64,000 bases of DNA from Prostheceraeus crozeri (taxonomy: Eukaryota; Platyhelminthes; Polycladida; Euryleptidae), in NCBI GenBank assembly GCA_907163375.1, contig CAJQUW010003024.1, positions 1 to 64,000 on the forward strand, in the 5' to 3' direction. Made by a program: the position numbers and the translations under genes. Each line of letters starts with the position of its first letter. The first letter of the stretch is position 1. Below are positions 21,791 to 32,974 of the stretch, piece by piece. The notes under the pieces were generated by a model. It was not told the DNA's origin and searched no databases. It worked only from the letters and a program-made list of their open reading frames with translations.

Positions 21791-22378
21791 CTTAAGTGTG
21801 GGACAGATGAAAAAGCATCTGTTCCATCAATCTTAATCTTCACAATATTCATACAAATATTTTTCAATTTAACGATCTGGTGAGATCTTGGAAACCTGAC
21901 TTTTGTAAAGTTTTAGAAGCACCAGATGGTTTTGCTTGAAGTGAAGTTACTTGGAACTGTGCTGCTAAAGAAAAAATGTTGAAGATTATTCACAATTTTT
22001 TATGTTAAAAGAGGTTAGATACTTTTCCAACCTCGATTTTAGTGTGAATGAGACGACTCTTATTCATAAGAAAAATGTAGTTATTACATGTAAAAGTTTT
22101 CGCCCCACTGCGGCAACTCTTCCTCTTTTAAGCAAAACTCAGAAATTTATTCCTACACCAAGTCCATGTTCTAATCATTTTCATATTATTAATGGTGTAG
22201 ACGATTTGTTAAGAAAATCCAAATGGAGTTTTGTTGCATCCAATAATTTTAACAATTGCAGATTCTTTCCAAAAGCAACCGTTTTCCTCATGATTCCTCT
22301 GTACCCATTAATGTTTTGCGTATTTGTCATTGTATACGTTCAGCAGTTTTTTGCTTTTGTCAAAATGCTCTAGTTGTT

Positions 22379-23349
22379 TTCCTCCGGATTTGAATACCGC
22401 TGAACGTGTCGAGCTGAATCGTCTACCTGAGGATGCCACTGTTAAAATTGCCCCAGTCGATAGGAGCAATACATGGATGATTGTACCTATTGAGCATTAC
22501 AATGCGGAATGTTACCGCCAACTTTATGATGAAAATTTTTTATTCTTGTATTAATGAAGGTTGCACTAATAATGTAGCTTCTCAACTTTGTAACTTATTG
22601 TATTACATAAAGAAAAAAGGTTTTATTGACAACCGTAAATTATCTTTTTTGCTGCCTAAAAACGATTGTAATTCGCACCTTTTCTATTTGCTCCCTAAAG
22701 CACATAATAATAGCTGGTATTACACTACTATGCCTCCAGGCCGACCAATCATTTCAGACTCCCAAAGTATCAGCAAATTTTGTTCTGTTTTTGTAGAATA
22801 TTTTCTTGCTCCTATAGTAAAGCAATCGCCTACTTTCGTTAGTGACTCACTACATTTCATTTCCCGCATAGAAAATGTGAAAGTTTGTAATCAAACTGTA
22901 TTCTTTTCAATGGACATTTTATCCTTATACGCAAATATACCCATTGATGAGGGTATTGCCTCGGTAAGCCGCGCTTTTTTGAAGTATCCGAATCCGAAGC
23001 GGCCTGATTTCAGCTTACTGACTATGTTAAAAATTGTCGAATAATACATTTATATTTAATGGTGACTTTTTCATGATTGTATTAAAGTTACAGTGAATCA
23101 TAGTTTTCTGAGTTAACATTTTTGGACTTACAATTGTATATGAACAATGATCGTATTTTTCACCGAACTTTTTTCAAGTCCATTGACAAACATCTTTTAC
23201 TTGCACCTGATTCTTACCATCCCCAACATGCATTTAAAAATCTTTTGTATGGGCAACTGTACCGCTGGTTCTCACATAGCGCTTCATATAACGACTTCAC
23301 AGAGACGAAAAAACTGTTCAACCTTTTTTGGCGAGCTCAAGGGTACTCA
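22379..23349 (+). pseudogene. PLE3 reverse transcriptase, internally deleted
   Basis: The fingers start at PPDLNTAERVELNRLPEDAT and reach IAPVDRSNTWMIVPIEHYNA. A frame change near 22540 follows, and then FYLLPKAHNN, PPGRPIISDSQSISKFCSVF, SPTFVSDSLHFISR and VFFSMDILSLYANIPIDEGI, which are PLE RT motifs up to the SLYTNIP region of the palm. The frame stops at 23042. When similarity returns at about 23110 (LQLYMNNDRIFHRTFFKSID) it is already the thumb/connection region: the segment with the catalytic YxDD box is missing. The element is therefore dead independently of the hAT insertion. Confidence 0.78.
23342..23349 (+). repeat. hAT target-site duplication, left
   Basis: GGTACTCA here and at 28127-28134 flanks the hAT. 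Eight bases is the normal hAT duplication length. Confidence 0.9.
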
Positions 23350-24783
23350 CAAGGGCGGATCCAGGAGCTCATCTTAGGGGGGCGGTGATTTTAGAAGTCA
23401 TAGTATAGTCATAAATACTTACACCCGTAGCGTAGGTCCACTGCACAAGATTGTTTCAACGTCATATGATGAGTAACTCAGCCAATTTTTCTAGGGATAG
23501 GTCGCACATTCTAATGGAATTCATTCTGTATATTGTACAAAATTATTATAATAATATCAGTTGAGAAATGAAGCATACGTAAGCTTACTAATTAATCGAC
23601 AGTTTATTCAACACACTTGAAAAACTAAATGATGACAATTAAAAATAAAAAACAACATGAGTGGAAGCTACTTGCCAGATCAGATTTTATTTTAATTATA
23701 AGACACTACTTTACCGTTGGAACCTTGATTGCTTATTCGAAAGCAGTGAAAAGTACAAAACTGTACCGAAAGTATAAAAATTGCATTTTTTGTCTTGCTT
23801 TACGATAACAACGAATACCCGTGTAAATCGATTGGTCATCGTCGGTCGCACTGTCAAATCACTGATGATGAAACAGGATAAGGAATTACAGCACAAAATT
23901 CTTCTTTCGTGATGATGTAGCAAAAACATCAATTATTTCGTTTGTGTCTGGCAAACTGTCTCTGTTACCCTGTAACAAGACCAAAGCTTCCAAGCGTTCC
24001 TCATGCATAGAACTTCGAATGTTCGTCAATGTCCGTTCCACCTTACTGAACAATCTGTCAGCCTCGCAAGTTGATACAGGCAAAGTTGCAAGTATTTTTA
24101 TAAGTCTAAATATGTTTGGGAGTATACTACTGTTACACGAGTTCAATGCCGCAATAGCGCTGTTTCCTTTGAAGCTTCTACAATGGCTTTTCCAAATCAT
24201 GAATTCAGAAGAAAATTCTTCGAAATCACCAATAAGAAATCTGCTGTATTTACTATACGCCTTCTTAACGTCAACTAATTCAGCATTCTCGATTTTGTTG
24301 GGGAGAAGTTTTTGCAAATTTGCGGCAATATCAGTATGTTTGCCAAATCGTCGTCTAAAATCTTGCAGGACATTATCTAACATCGGAATGAAATAGTTTA
24401 TACGATAATATTCAAAAGTTGAACATTCATCTGGAACACAGCTCATCCGATGAATCGAAATCTATGGTATTCTTGGCATTTGAATACTTATTCCGGTTTG
24501 TTCAGCCATATTCCTACACTTCGAGAATATTCCGTGAAAGTAATCCTCAGACTTCATCCGAGATTCTTCCAAAACCTTTTGAGTATCATGTAGCAAGCTG
24601 AGAGCCATGGTCAATTAATTGTCTTGAGCCTGTAGAGCAACGGAGAGTGGCTTCATCAGATTTGCTACATAATTTAGACAACAGATGTATACCAAGTTTT
24701 TAGATCTTGAAAGAGATGAAAGCAATTGATAAGATTTTGATCTGACTTCATTGTCGTTCCAGGTCTCCATGATTTGTAATGTT

Positions 24784-24798
24784 GTTATGATGGCTTCA
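24784..24798 (+). repeat. LINE2 target-site duplication, left
   Basis: GTTATGATGGCTTCA here is repeated exactly at 26072-26086. It belongs to the hAT transposase frame (FEAIIT on the minus strand). Confidence 0.88.
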
Positions 24799-26071
24799 TT
24801 CTGCGGCAGCTGCAAGAGAAGTACTGTGTGAAACAGAAAAGGTTGTTTCATGTTTTTGTTGACCTTCAAAAAGCCTTCGATAGTGTTCCACGAAAAGTAA
24901 TAGCTTGGGCCTTAAGATGTCAAGGGATTCCAGAAGGCCTCGTAGCATCTGTGATGTCACTGTACGAGAGATCGACGTCAAAGGTAAGCTCCATGGCAGG
25001 AACATCGGAGGAGTTTATGATAGAGGTAGGAGTCCATCAAGGTTCTGCACTCAGTCCTCTTCTCTTTATCACTGTGATGGAGGAACTGTCGAAGGAGTGT
25101 CGAGGCGAGGGTCCATGAGAGATCCTGTACGCTGATGACATCGTATTGACTGCTGAAACGAAGAACGATGTGGAGTAATTGCTTTGTGGGTGGAAAATCA
25201 GCATTGAGAAGAGGGGAATGAAAGTTAACGTGGAGAAGGCGAAGGTTATGGTGACAGGGAAGAAACAGCAAGAAACAATCAAATCTGGTAAATGTCCGTG
25301 TGGATGTTGTGGAAAAGGAGTTGGGGTGAATTCGATTCTCTGTACCTCATACCACAAGTGGTGTCATAAAAGATGTTCCCATCTGCGCTCTCTGGTGGGA
25401 GTGACACATTTCCAATGCCCTAAGTGTCGAAGCGCAAATACAACCAATATTCCGACAGACGACTCTGTAAAAATTGATGGTAGTCCTAGCATACAAGAGG
25501 TTAGCCACTTTTGCTATCTGGGAGATATGCTGGACAACCTAGGTGGAGTAGAAAGGGCAGTGAGAGCTCGGGTAGCTAATGCTTTGTCCAAATGGAGAGA
25601 GTTAGCCAGCCTTCTGCACAACAAGAGTGTCCCCCTAAGATCCAGAGCTCATGTGTATGAGTCTTGCATACGATCTGCCCTCGTGTATGGCTCAGAAACA
25701 TGTTCCTTGACACAGAAGTTGTTTGAACTATTGCGAGCATGTGATCGAAGAAAGCTGAGATACATGGTAGGAGTAAAATGGAGCGACGGAAGATCAAGTG
25801 CGGAAGTGGCAAGAATGTGTGGTCTGAAGAAGCTGGAAGATCGAGTTAGAAGAGGGCGTCTGAGATGGTTCGGTCATGTAAAGAGAGCTGAGGGAAACTG
25901 CTTGGGCAGAGTGGAAAGCATGGAAGTCCCAGGGCGTCGAGCTCAGAAGATCTGAAGAAATTAGGAATCCCCGAAGAACTCGCTGCCAACCGAGATGAAT
26001 CAACCTGATCAACCGTCCAGCCCCAGGAGATGGGATTCAACGGACGTTAAACGTGGAGTAAGTAAGAGTAA
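24799..26071 (+). mobile_element. LINE2, 5'-truncated LINE inside the hAT transposase
   Basis: The 1,273-bp insertion is bounded by a perfect 15-bp duplication. It starts inside the RT domain (5' truncation is typical of target-primed reverse transcription) and ends in the simple tail gtaagtaagagtaagt instead of poly(A). The coding strand is +, opposite to the host hAT. Confidence 0.88.
24828..25955 (+). pseudogene. LINE2 reverse transcriptase with cysteine-rich finger
   Basis: One continuous frame with two stops. It reads RLFHVFVDLQKAFDSVPRKV (RT motif A), GVHQGSALSPLLFITVMEEL (motif B), a TGA, EILYADDIVLTAETKNDVE (motif C, catalytic ADD), a TAA, then LCGWKISIEKRGMKVNVEKA. A cysteine/histidine finger follows, CPCGCCGKGVGVNSILC with YHKWCHKRC and FQCPKC, like a PHD/ZZ finger inserted in the connection domain. 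Next come VSHFCYLGDMLDNLGGVERA, SALVYGSETCSLT and the C-terminal RRGRLRWFGHVKRAEG. These motifs fit an RTE/L2-like LINE; the exact clade is uncertain. Confidence 0.85.
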
Positions 26072-26086
26072 GTTATGATGGCTTCA
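26072..26086 (+). repeat. LINE2 target-site duplication, right
   Basis: Exact repeat of 24784-24798, following the LINE tail. Confidence 0.88.
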
Positions 26087-28126
26087 AATGAACTACAAAA
26101 TCGAGATACAGACTCATGGCGTTCGATAAATCTTGTGTTGCATAGATTTGTCAACTTTTTGAAAGAAATTTCATTATATTTGCAAATTTCAGTTTTGAAT
26201 AAAGCCACACGTTTTGCGCTGGCGTTCATTATCCTGATCGTATCACAAATGACGTCGTGAGCATTTCGAATTGGCCGAATGGTAAAACATTTTGGGCACG
26301 ACAGATTCGATGCATGGCTAACCCAGTGAAAGTAATCTGCTTGAGGTGCTACTTTTTGGATATGGGTAGCGGCCCCAGTATTAATACCGGACAGCTATGC
26401 AGCGCCATCATAGCATTGTCCGACGAGGTCATGAAAATCAAGTTTACAATCTCTCACCTTTTCTGCTATTGTATTTGCTATTTCTTCACCACTAATACGA
26501 ACCTCGATGTCGTGGTTTAAGCATTTGCTGTATAAATGATGAAACATGTCGACAAGACAAAAAGGATCTTCTCGAATAATGTAAGAATTGGTCTTTGAAT
26601 CCCTGTCGACATACCGGGCAACTAGAATCATTTGTTCTCTCATGCCTCTATCCGTGGTTTCATCAGCTAACAGACTCCAAAACCCAGCATCCTTCCTGAA
26701 CAATTTGTGATGTAATTTCTTTACCCATTAATAAAAGCAATTCGTTTAGAATATCCTTGCCTATGTAAGTAGCATTTTTATCAGCCTTTTCCACGAAATT
26801 TCGAAGATCTTCATTGCCATCATAGATGCGTAGACGAAGTTGATGTCGGAAATTGCCGTCATTGTGTTCAGTATTGATAACTTGACCATCGCTTAGAAGA
26901 ACATTTCCGTCATCTCGATGCCCTCTGAGTGCCATATTCTGCACTGTACAAAAGTTCAACGTATCTATAATTGCAGCAAGTCCAGCTCTGGTTTCACGGA
27001 CCTGCTTTGCATGGGTGCTTGAAAGAAGACTTCGAATGTCGCTAGTCGGAGAATGGTAAGTGTTCAAAAAGTTAGCGGCAAATTCAGCAATTTGCTGATG
27101 GTATCCTGATCGGTTATGAACAGATAAAGCAGCACACTTCCCAGTTAAGTCATCAAATTTAGTTTGCGGTACTGACACCAGCTTACCAAATTTCTGACCG
27201 CCACCGCCACCTATTCGCGCAGACCAACCACCACCCGCTTCTTGTCCGAAAAGAACACAATACGAACACCATGCACCAGAGTATTCCGACATGCGGCTTA
27301 TTGTTAGCCATGGAAAGGCATTTAGATGGTTGTTATTTATTGATCTCTTTCCGATTTTTCCATTTTTCGTTTTCTTTTCGGATGTCGGGAATTCCGATTT
27401 CTCTGCTGGTTTCCAGGATGCTGTTAAACTCGCATGGATTTCTTGAGAAGTTAATGAGATATTCCTTTTCTTTTTCATCAGTATTGTACCGAAATCGGCG
27501 CTCAGCTCTATGAAGCTCTCGACGTTCAGACCCGTAGATGACGATTCGACAATTCCGCTTTCACAGTGATCGTCTGTATGTATTTCTTGCTGCTTTTGTC
27601 CGCGATTGTCGATATTGTAATAGTCTGTTAACTTCTTGATCTTTGAGGAAGGTTCAGAAGACATGTCGCGAATTTTATAAAATAAAAAGAGACAGGCGCA
27701 CGAAGCGATGAGATCGTAGACCAGACTGAGACTGTAGTGAGTGTAGTCGTCGTGCTGTGAAAACTGAATGTATGTGAAGTTGAGAAACTGTTTCAACTAT
27801 CCTGCTTGTTTTTCACGTGATGCACAGGCAAAGGAGAATGTGGCCGCACGTGTAGCTGACAAAAATGCTGACTCAGCGCCAGCTGCTTGCAGACTTATCG
27901 ACAATTGCACCGAATTCCTCTGTATCGAGTGCTCTCTGATTTGACTTCCATTGACACCACACGTGATAGTTGCTGCTGTTCGCATAATTGCACGAATCGA
28001 CGGGAGATTCGACTTACCAGTGCATATATGTAATTTACCGACTCAAGGAAAGGTGATGTTCAATGTCACTTCTATCTTGGGGGGGGCGACCGCCTATTTC
28101 GCCCCCCCCCCTTGGATCCGCCAGTG

Positions 28127-28134
28127 GGTACTCA
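28127..28134 (+). repeat. hAT target-site duplication, right
   Basis: GGTACTCA, identical to 23342-23349. Confidence 0.9.
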
Positions 28135-28620
28135 CGTAGCAAAATTCGTGATAGTGTACGAAAAGTTTTTTTCTTTGCTAAGCGATCACCTGACTGTTGG
28201 AACCCAGGATTCCAAAAGTGTCCTGGCTTTTGTAAAATTTGTGAATATAGTTTTATTTATACTGTTATTGTTAATAGTGTCAATGCATCTTTTCCTCCTG
28301 TACATAGTATTTCCTGCCGTGACAAAAATGTAATCTATTTAATCACGTATGCAAATTGTATTAAAAGTTATGTCGGCCAAACAGCGCGACCATTGTATAA
28401 ACGTAATTACGAGCACATCTACAATGTTGTAAACAATTCTAATTCCTCTCTTGCTCAACATTTGACACTAATTGTAATTTCCTGAATTTTTCTTATACTT
28501 CATTGGAGCGTTGTCACAGCCTTCAAAGGCGGCTTCAAAAGAGAAATTCATGGACAAAGAAGATCAACACATTACATGCGCAAGGATTGAACATGCAGCT
28601 CAATAAGCACAATAGGCTTC
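28135..28620 (+). pseudogene. PLE3 right part: GIY-YIG endonuclease
   Basis: Directly after the hAT the PLE frame resumes with KIRDSVRKVFFF, a basic stretch, the cysteine cluster CWNPGFQKCPGFCKIC, then VIYLITYANCIKSYVGQTAR and PLYKRNYEHI, the GIY-YIG core. After a stop/shift near 28485 the similarity continues as SYTSLERC, QRRLQKRNSWTKKINTLHAQ and GLNMQL, the usual C-terminal helix of PLE proteins. The 3' end of the element abuts the 138-bp array at about 28620. Confidence 0.8.
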
Positions 28621-29740
28621 ATCTTGTGTTACCTCATAAGGCCTAGGTGGTCCAAGTGGTGTGTGTTGATGACCAGAGAAGTTGGATACTTCATTCACAT
28701 CCAAAATATGGTGATTCCATGTCGAATTATCAAATTGATAAAGAATTGGTCTCTTCATAGCTATATCTACCTCATAGGGCCTAGGTGGTCCAAGTGGTAT
28801 GTGTTGATGACCAGAGCAGTTGGATGTTTCATTCACATCCAAAATATGGTGATTTTATGTCAAATTATCAAATTGACAAGGAATTCGTCACTTCATAGCT
28901 ATATTTACCTCATAGGGCCTAGGTGGTCCAAGTGGTATATGTTGATGACCAGAGCAGTTGGATGTTTCATTCACATCCAAAATATGGTGATTCCATGTCG
29001 AATTATCAAATTGACAAGGAATTGGTCACTTCATAGCTATATTTACCTCATAAGGCCTAGGTGGTCCAAGTGGTATGTGTTGATGACCAGAGCAGTTGTA
29101 TACTTCATTCACATCCAAAATATGGTCATTTCATGTCAAATCATCAGATTGACAAGGAATTGGTCACTTCATAGCTATATTTACCTCATAGGGCTTAGGT
29201 GGTCCAAGTGGTATGTGTTGATGACCAGAGCAGTTGTATGCTTCATTCACATCCAAAATATGGTCATTCCATGTCAAATTATCAGATTGACAAGGAATTG
29301 GTCACTTCATAGCTATATCTACCTCATAAGGCCTAGGTGGTCCAAGTGGTATGTGTTGATGACCAGAGCAGTTGTATGCTTCATTCACATCCAAAATATG
29401 GTCATTTCATGTCAAATCATCAGATTGATAAGGAATTGGTCACTTCATAGCTATATCTACCTCATAAGGCCTAGGTGGTCCAAGTGGTATGTGTTGATGA
29501 CCAGAGCAGTTGTATACTTCATTCACATCCAAAATATGGTGATTCCATGTCAAACTATCAAATTGACAAGGAATTGGTCACTTCATAGCTATATCTACCT
29601 CATAGGGCCTAGGTGGTCCAAGTGGTATGTGTTGATGACCAGAGCAGTTGTATGCTTCATTCACATCCAAAATATGGTCATTCCATGTCGAATTATCAGA
29701 TTGACGAGGAATTGGTCTCTTCATAGCTAGATTTATCTCA
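28621..29740. repeat. 138-bp minisatellite array, left (about 8 units)
   Basis: About eight units of 138 bp, each containing cctaggtggtccaagtggta, tgtgttgatgaccagagcag and cattcacatccaaaatatgg. Units differ by a few substitutions and no indels. Since 138 is a multiple of three, a + frame is open over 368 codons (46-residue repeat YLIGPRWSKWYVLMTRA...), and the minus strand is also largely open except for a TGA in most units. No protein family is recognisable, so I read it as non-coding. It forms the outer part of the left arm of the inverted duplication. Confidence 0.85.
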
Positions 29741-30134
29741 TGTGTGGTCCAATTGGCATGTGTTGATGACGAGAACAGTTACAGTCTTCTGTGATTCCCC
29801 CCACCCAGTTCATTAAATCGCACATGAATTCTTGTCACCACGCTGAAAAAAGGCTCTGAGTATCAGCAATTCATATTGAATTCGTAGTAGGTTCAGTTCT
29901 GCCTTAAAACTGAGATGTTTGTGATGCCGAACTTTTCGCATTCTTTCTGATGATGTGCAGCGGTATGCATTGTTTAGTAACTGCGTTCAGATATAAATTC
30001 ATTGCATTTTTATTTGAATTGAAGTGGTGGTTCGAAATGAAGTAGTAGGCCTATTCTTGAATTAATGATTGCATTGCTCATAATTGACTTCGTTCTTTAT
30101 TTAGGTAATTGACATTTATCTTCTTGTTTTGCAG

Positions 30135-30301
30135 AATCAGACGACATTTTCCATCATCTAGAGGATCGCAGATACTTACATTCACTCTGCATCTACGTCA
30201 ATTGTCAGAAACGGCAATCCTTTGAAATGGTCATCGAATGCTGGACTAGCGGAGCTCATCCGCCCTCATCTGAACCTGATAACGTGCTGATAATTTATTG
30301 A
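30135..30301 (+). CDS. Terminal-exon-like segment, left arm
   Basis: A strong acceptor (atcttcttgttttgcag) precedes a phase-1 open segment starting SDDIFHHLEDRRYLHSLCIY, continuing VNCQKRQSFEMVIECWTSGA and ending NVLIIY before TGA at 30299. Composition is protein-like and less A+T-rich than the flanks. No upstream exon can be joined because the array and PLE3 lie to the left. I do not recognise the family. The right arm has the same exon on the minus strand with no difference that I can see, so either both copies are under constraint, the duplication is recent, or the arms are homogenised. Confidence 0.5.
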
Positions 30302-30418
30302 ATGATTAACGTTCCTATCATTTTTGAGAGCATTGTTACTGTGATTTTGAGAGTACACAATATCGGATATACACAAAATTAAAAAATTGATCGTTCTTCC
30401 ACCGGTATAATTTCAAGC

Positions 30419-30595
30419 ATGTTTACTAATGCTACTCCGGAAATTGAAAACCACACGGTAGTCCTTGCAGGTAGGCCCGTGGATTTTCCGCATTGGGTAC
30501 ACAAGGAAGTTACTTATGGAGAGCTGAGAATGGCTTGGTTTATAAGGGAACGCTTAAATACGAGAAGGATAACTAAGGTCGTACGGGTAAAATAA
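30419..30595 (+). CDS. Small ORF, 58 codons, left arm
   Basis: An ATG-started frame runs MFTNATPEIENHTVVLAGRP, continues FPHWVHKEVTYGELRMAWFI, and ends ITKVVRVK before TAA. It lies 117 bases after the stop of the terminal-exon-like segment, in another frame. The segment TYGELRMAWFIRERL recalls, weakly, the TVGELRNVL helix of the exon at 3558. It is conserved in the right arm (35412-35588, minus strand). It could be a short gene, a further exon or chance. Confidence 0.35.
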   Translation: MFTNATPEIENHTVVLAGRPVDFPHWVHKEVTYGELRMAWFIRERLNTRRITKVVRVK

Positions 30596-31150
30596 TACCT
30601 GATAATTACTTCCGTTCAAGCTTAATTTACAATCCTTTCAGAATCAGTCCATTTTGAAGTACTGCTAATTATAATGGAGATATTTTGATTAAAATAAACG
30701 ACCAAAAAACAATTCCCAATTGATTTTCGCTATATTTAATAGAAGCAGATGAAGCGGAAGGAATCTTCATTCACTACTTGTACTTGAAGATTAGCATACT
30801 TGAGTCCATTGATGGACTGCTAGAGTGCTTGCTCATGTTTTTCTTGTCTATTAGTTAATTGAGCATTTAAAATTGTGTGGTAATTGAAAGATATGAAGCG
30901 GAGCATTAGAATCGTAATCGTTCAATAAATTGCCACTTTTTATGTCTTTGATTAATGGATTCAACTATGTGAGTGTATGTACTTATTTACGGCAGACAAT
31001 AGAAAAATCAATGGTGCTCGCTTTATGAACGTGCTTTCTGATAGAGTCTTACGGTCTGCCTTTGATATGCTCATCAATACAAATCTGCCTATGGGCTAGC
31101 CTGTACATTTGCGTGCATCACGCTTTTCAAAGTTTCCTGTTCGAAACGTA

Positions 31151-32514
31151 GAGAAATTCATAAAATTTTAAGTTGTGCCAAACGGCGAAGATTATATTTT
31201 AAAGTGCGACATTTCTTGGCCTTATAGAAATTCTAAGTTTATTTTCTCGAGATGATGGCAAAATTATATCCTTTCAAAACTTTTCTTTTGATTCAAAGGG
31301 AAATTAGCAGAGGTGGGCTCTCCGCGATCCGGAGATTCTGTATAAAGAATATGTGATGAAATATTCCTATCACCAAAGAGCATGTGAACATCATGGAGTC
31401 TTACCTTGATGAGTAGGCATAATTGAATATTAGCATGAGTTCAGCAGGTGTAAAGCTGAGGGAAGAGATGCATTGATGGCAGGGTGCCGGATCGAGTGTG
31501 AGTGCTGTAAGCCTAAAACCACAGGTCTCTGTTAGCAAGAAGACAGACTTATGAAAAAGGAGAAACTCGAGTATGGCAATTCGGTGCAGCATACGGCAGA
31601 GCCTTTAGCCGAGTGAAGACAACGGGATGGGAGGAGATAAGATGAGAGAAAGCAGTAAAGAAAAGTTGAATGGTTTATGCTTCCTGTTGGTATCTGTCGA
31701 GATTCTTCATAACTCACCGGTCCTTTTCTGCTATTTATGGCTAATCATAAACAAATGATCAACAGCACACCTGCCGATGCTGGTGCCTATGGTCGGACCA
31801 ACGTACGTACGGAGGCTCGTACTCTATCACACTCGATGAGTGATCCAATGAGATCATGGATACTCAAATAATTGATATCACAGATCGAATGATTTCATTT
31901 TTAATAATAACAATTTCTCAGTTAGCAGCGAGAGTCGCTCACTAGAGTCATTTAGCCCATAAATTCATGTGAGCATAAGTACGGAGCGCAATGCGCAATC
32001 CTAAATTCTCCGAAATCGGACCGTGGAGCGTACTAAGTCAGCCAAACCAGAGCGCGAAAGGCAAAAGTTTTGTCGGAGCACGCCTTACCTCTGGAAATTA
32101 ATAAATGAACAGCGGCGAATTTCTTTTGGAAAATACGATGTGTAGGTTACTTCTTTCAGTCGTAAAATGTCTGAAAGTTCCCTATAAATTAGAAGTTTTA
32201 ACTAAAACTTCTCAGCTAAAAAAGCCTGAAATCGAAGCGGCTCAGCACATATTAACATTAATTTATGCTCTCCAAATTATTGAACACTTTTTGTAAATTT
32301 TTAGAGATGTTTTCCTTTGCATGATAACCGCTAGGCCTTCACATGTGCATTTTTAGGCCAACATAATGATAAGCTTACATGCATCATGACACGAACTTAA
32401 AGATCGTAGTATGAAATTGATAACATTGCGCAATTGCACTATACACTGATCGACTGTGCAGTATAGGTGGGGCTCCCCAAAACAAAGCAATGTAGGTTAG
32501 GTTCTATGAATTTC
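31151..32514. other. Interior of PLE4 palindrome, unassigned
   Basis: No supported gene. 31401-31717 (-) and 32105-32296 (+) are open but without recognisable motifs. The stretch may be host DNA between two opposed PLE fragments. Confidence 0.3.
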
Positions 32515-32903
32515 TCACTGAAAACGTTTCGAACAGGAAACTTTGAAAAACGTGATGCACGCAAATGTACAGGCTAGCCCATAGGCAGATTTGTATTGAT
32601 GAGCATAAAGACAGACCGTAAGACTCTTATCAGAAAGCACGTTCATAAAGCGAGCACCATTGATTTTTTTATTGTCTGCCGTAATAAAACTCACATAGTT
32701 GAATCCATTAATCAAAGACATAAAAAGTGGCAATTTATTGAACGATTACGATTCTAATGCTCCGCTTCATATCTTTCAATTACCACACAGAGGTAATTTT
32801 AAATGCTCAATTAACTTTCCATTCTATTGCTAATTTCATTTTAGCTGCTCTTAACTGCATGTGTGAGATCATTTTAATTTGTATACAAACCTCAATTTGC
32901 TGA

Positions 32904-32974
32904 TTTGACTTTGATGCCCTGATGATGCATTATATAAACGATGCGAGATCGATCGACGATGAATCAAGTAGCTG
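32904..32974 (+). ncRNA. Hammerhead-like ribozyme motif in PLE4 terminus
   Basis: CTGATGA at 32919-32925 is followed by a stem GCATT/GATGC with an A/T-rich loop, then GAG, a hairpin ATCG/CGAT, and ATCAAGT pairing with upstream ACTTTGAT. Compared with the PLE1 copy (GTATC/GATAC) one stem pair changed from T-A to C-G on both sides, a compensatory change. GAA has become GAG, so this copy is probably inactive. Confidence 0.35.

Larger units (their letters stand above)
21791..23349 (+). mobile_element. PLE3, left part (reverse transcriptase side)
   Basis: A + strand PLE runs from about 21800 to the hAT insertion at 23350 and resumes after it at 28135-28620. The order is N-terminal linker, RT, then GIY-YIG endonuclease. 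The 8-bp duplication GGTACTCA at 23342-23349 and 28127-28134 marks the break. It differs in sequence from PLE1 and PLE2. Confidence 0.82.
23886..27664 (-). pseudogene. hAT transposase (TTF-type zinc finger, DUF4371, hAT dimerisation), broken
   Basis: The likely start is MSSEPSSKIKKLTDYYNI at 27664. A TTF-type zinc-finger region follows with WCSYCVLFGQ, then DUF4371 with GNFRHQLRLRIYDGNEDL and NATYIGKDILNELLLLMGKE. The RNase H-like core appears after a frameshift near 26700 as FWSLLADETTDRG and LDFHDLVGQCYDGAA, then a TAG near 26391. It continues as SHASNLSCPKC and NLCNTRFIERHESV, is split by the LINE, and ends with the dimerisation block ILATLPVSTCEADRLFSKVE near 24060. Families of this type gave rise to ZMYM and P52rIPK-like domesticated genes. 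One frameshift, one stop and an insertion disable this copy. Confidence 0.87.
23350..28126 (-). mobile_element. hAT DNA transposon, 4,777 bp with nested LINE
   Basis: Terminal inverted repeats are CAAGGGCGGATCC at the left and CACTGGCGGATCC (other strand) at the right, bounded by a perfect 8-bp duplication GGTACTCA. Runs of G (left) and C (right) follow inside the ends. The transposase lies on the minus strand (27664 to 23886). The element landed in PLE3 between residues GYS and the basic region before its endonuclease. Without the LINE insertion and one 15-bp duplication it would be about 3.5 kb. Confidence 0.92.
29741..30813 (+). repeat. Inverted duplication, left arm
   Basis: Reverse complement of 35198-36240 with very few differences. 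For most of the length paired positions sum to 66,007, so almost no indels separate the arms. The arm contains a terminal-exon-like segment (30135-30301), a 58-codon frame (30419-30595) and AATAAA near 30690. Homology stops at ...gagtccattgat (30813). Confidence 0.88.

Noticed and set aside
23944-24396. 150-residue + frame
   Set aside because: Shadow of the hAT dimerisation domain on the opposite strand.
28624-29730. 368-codon + frame as a protein-coding gene
   Set aside because: It is the 138-bp minisatellite read through; open because the period is a multiple of three. No family motif, no start context, and the other strand is nearly as open.
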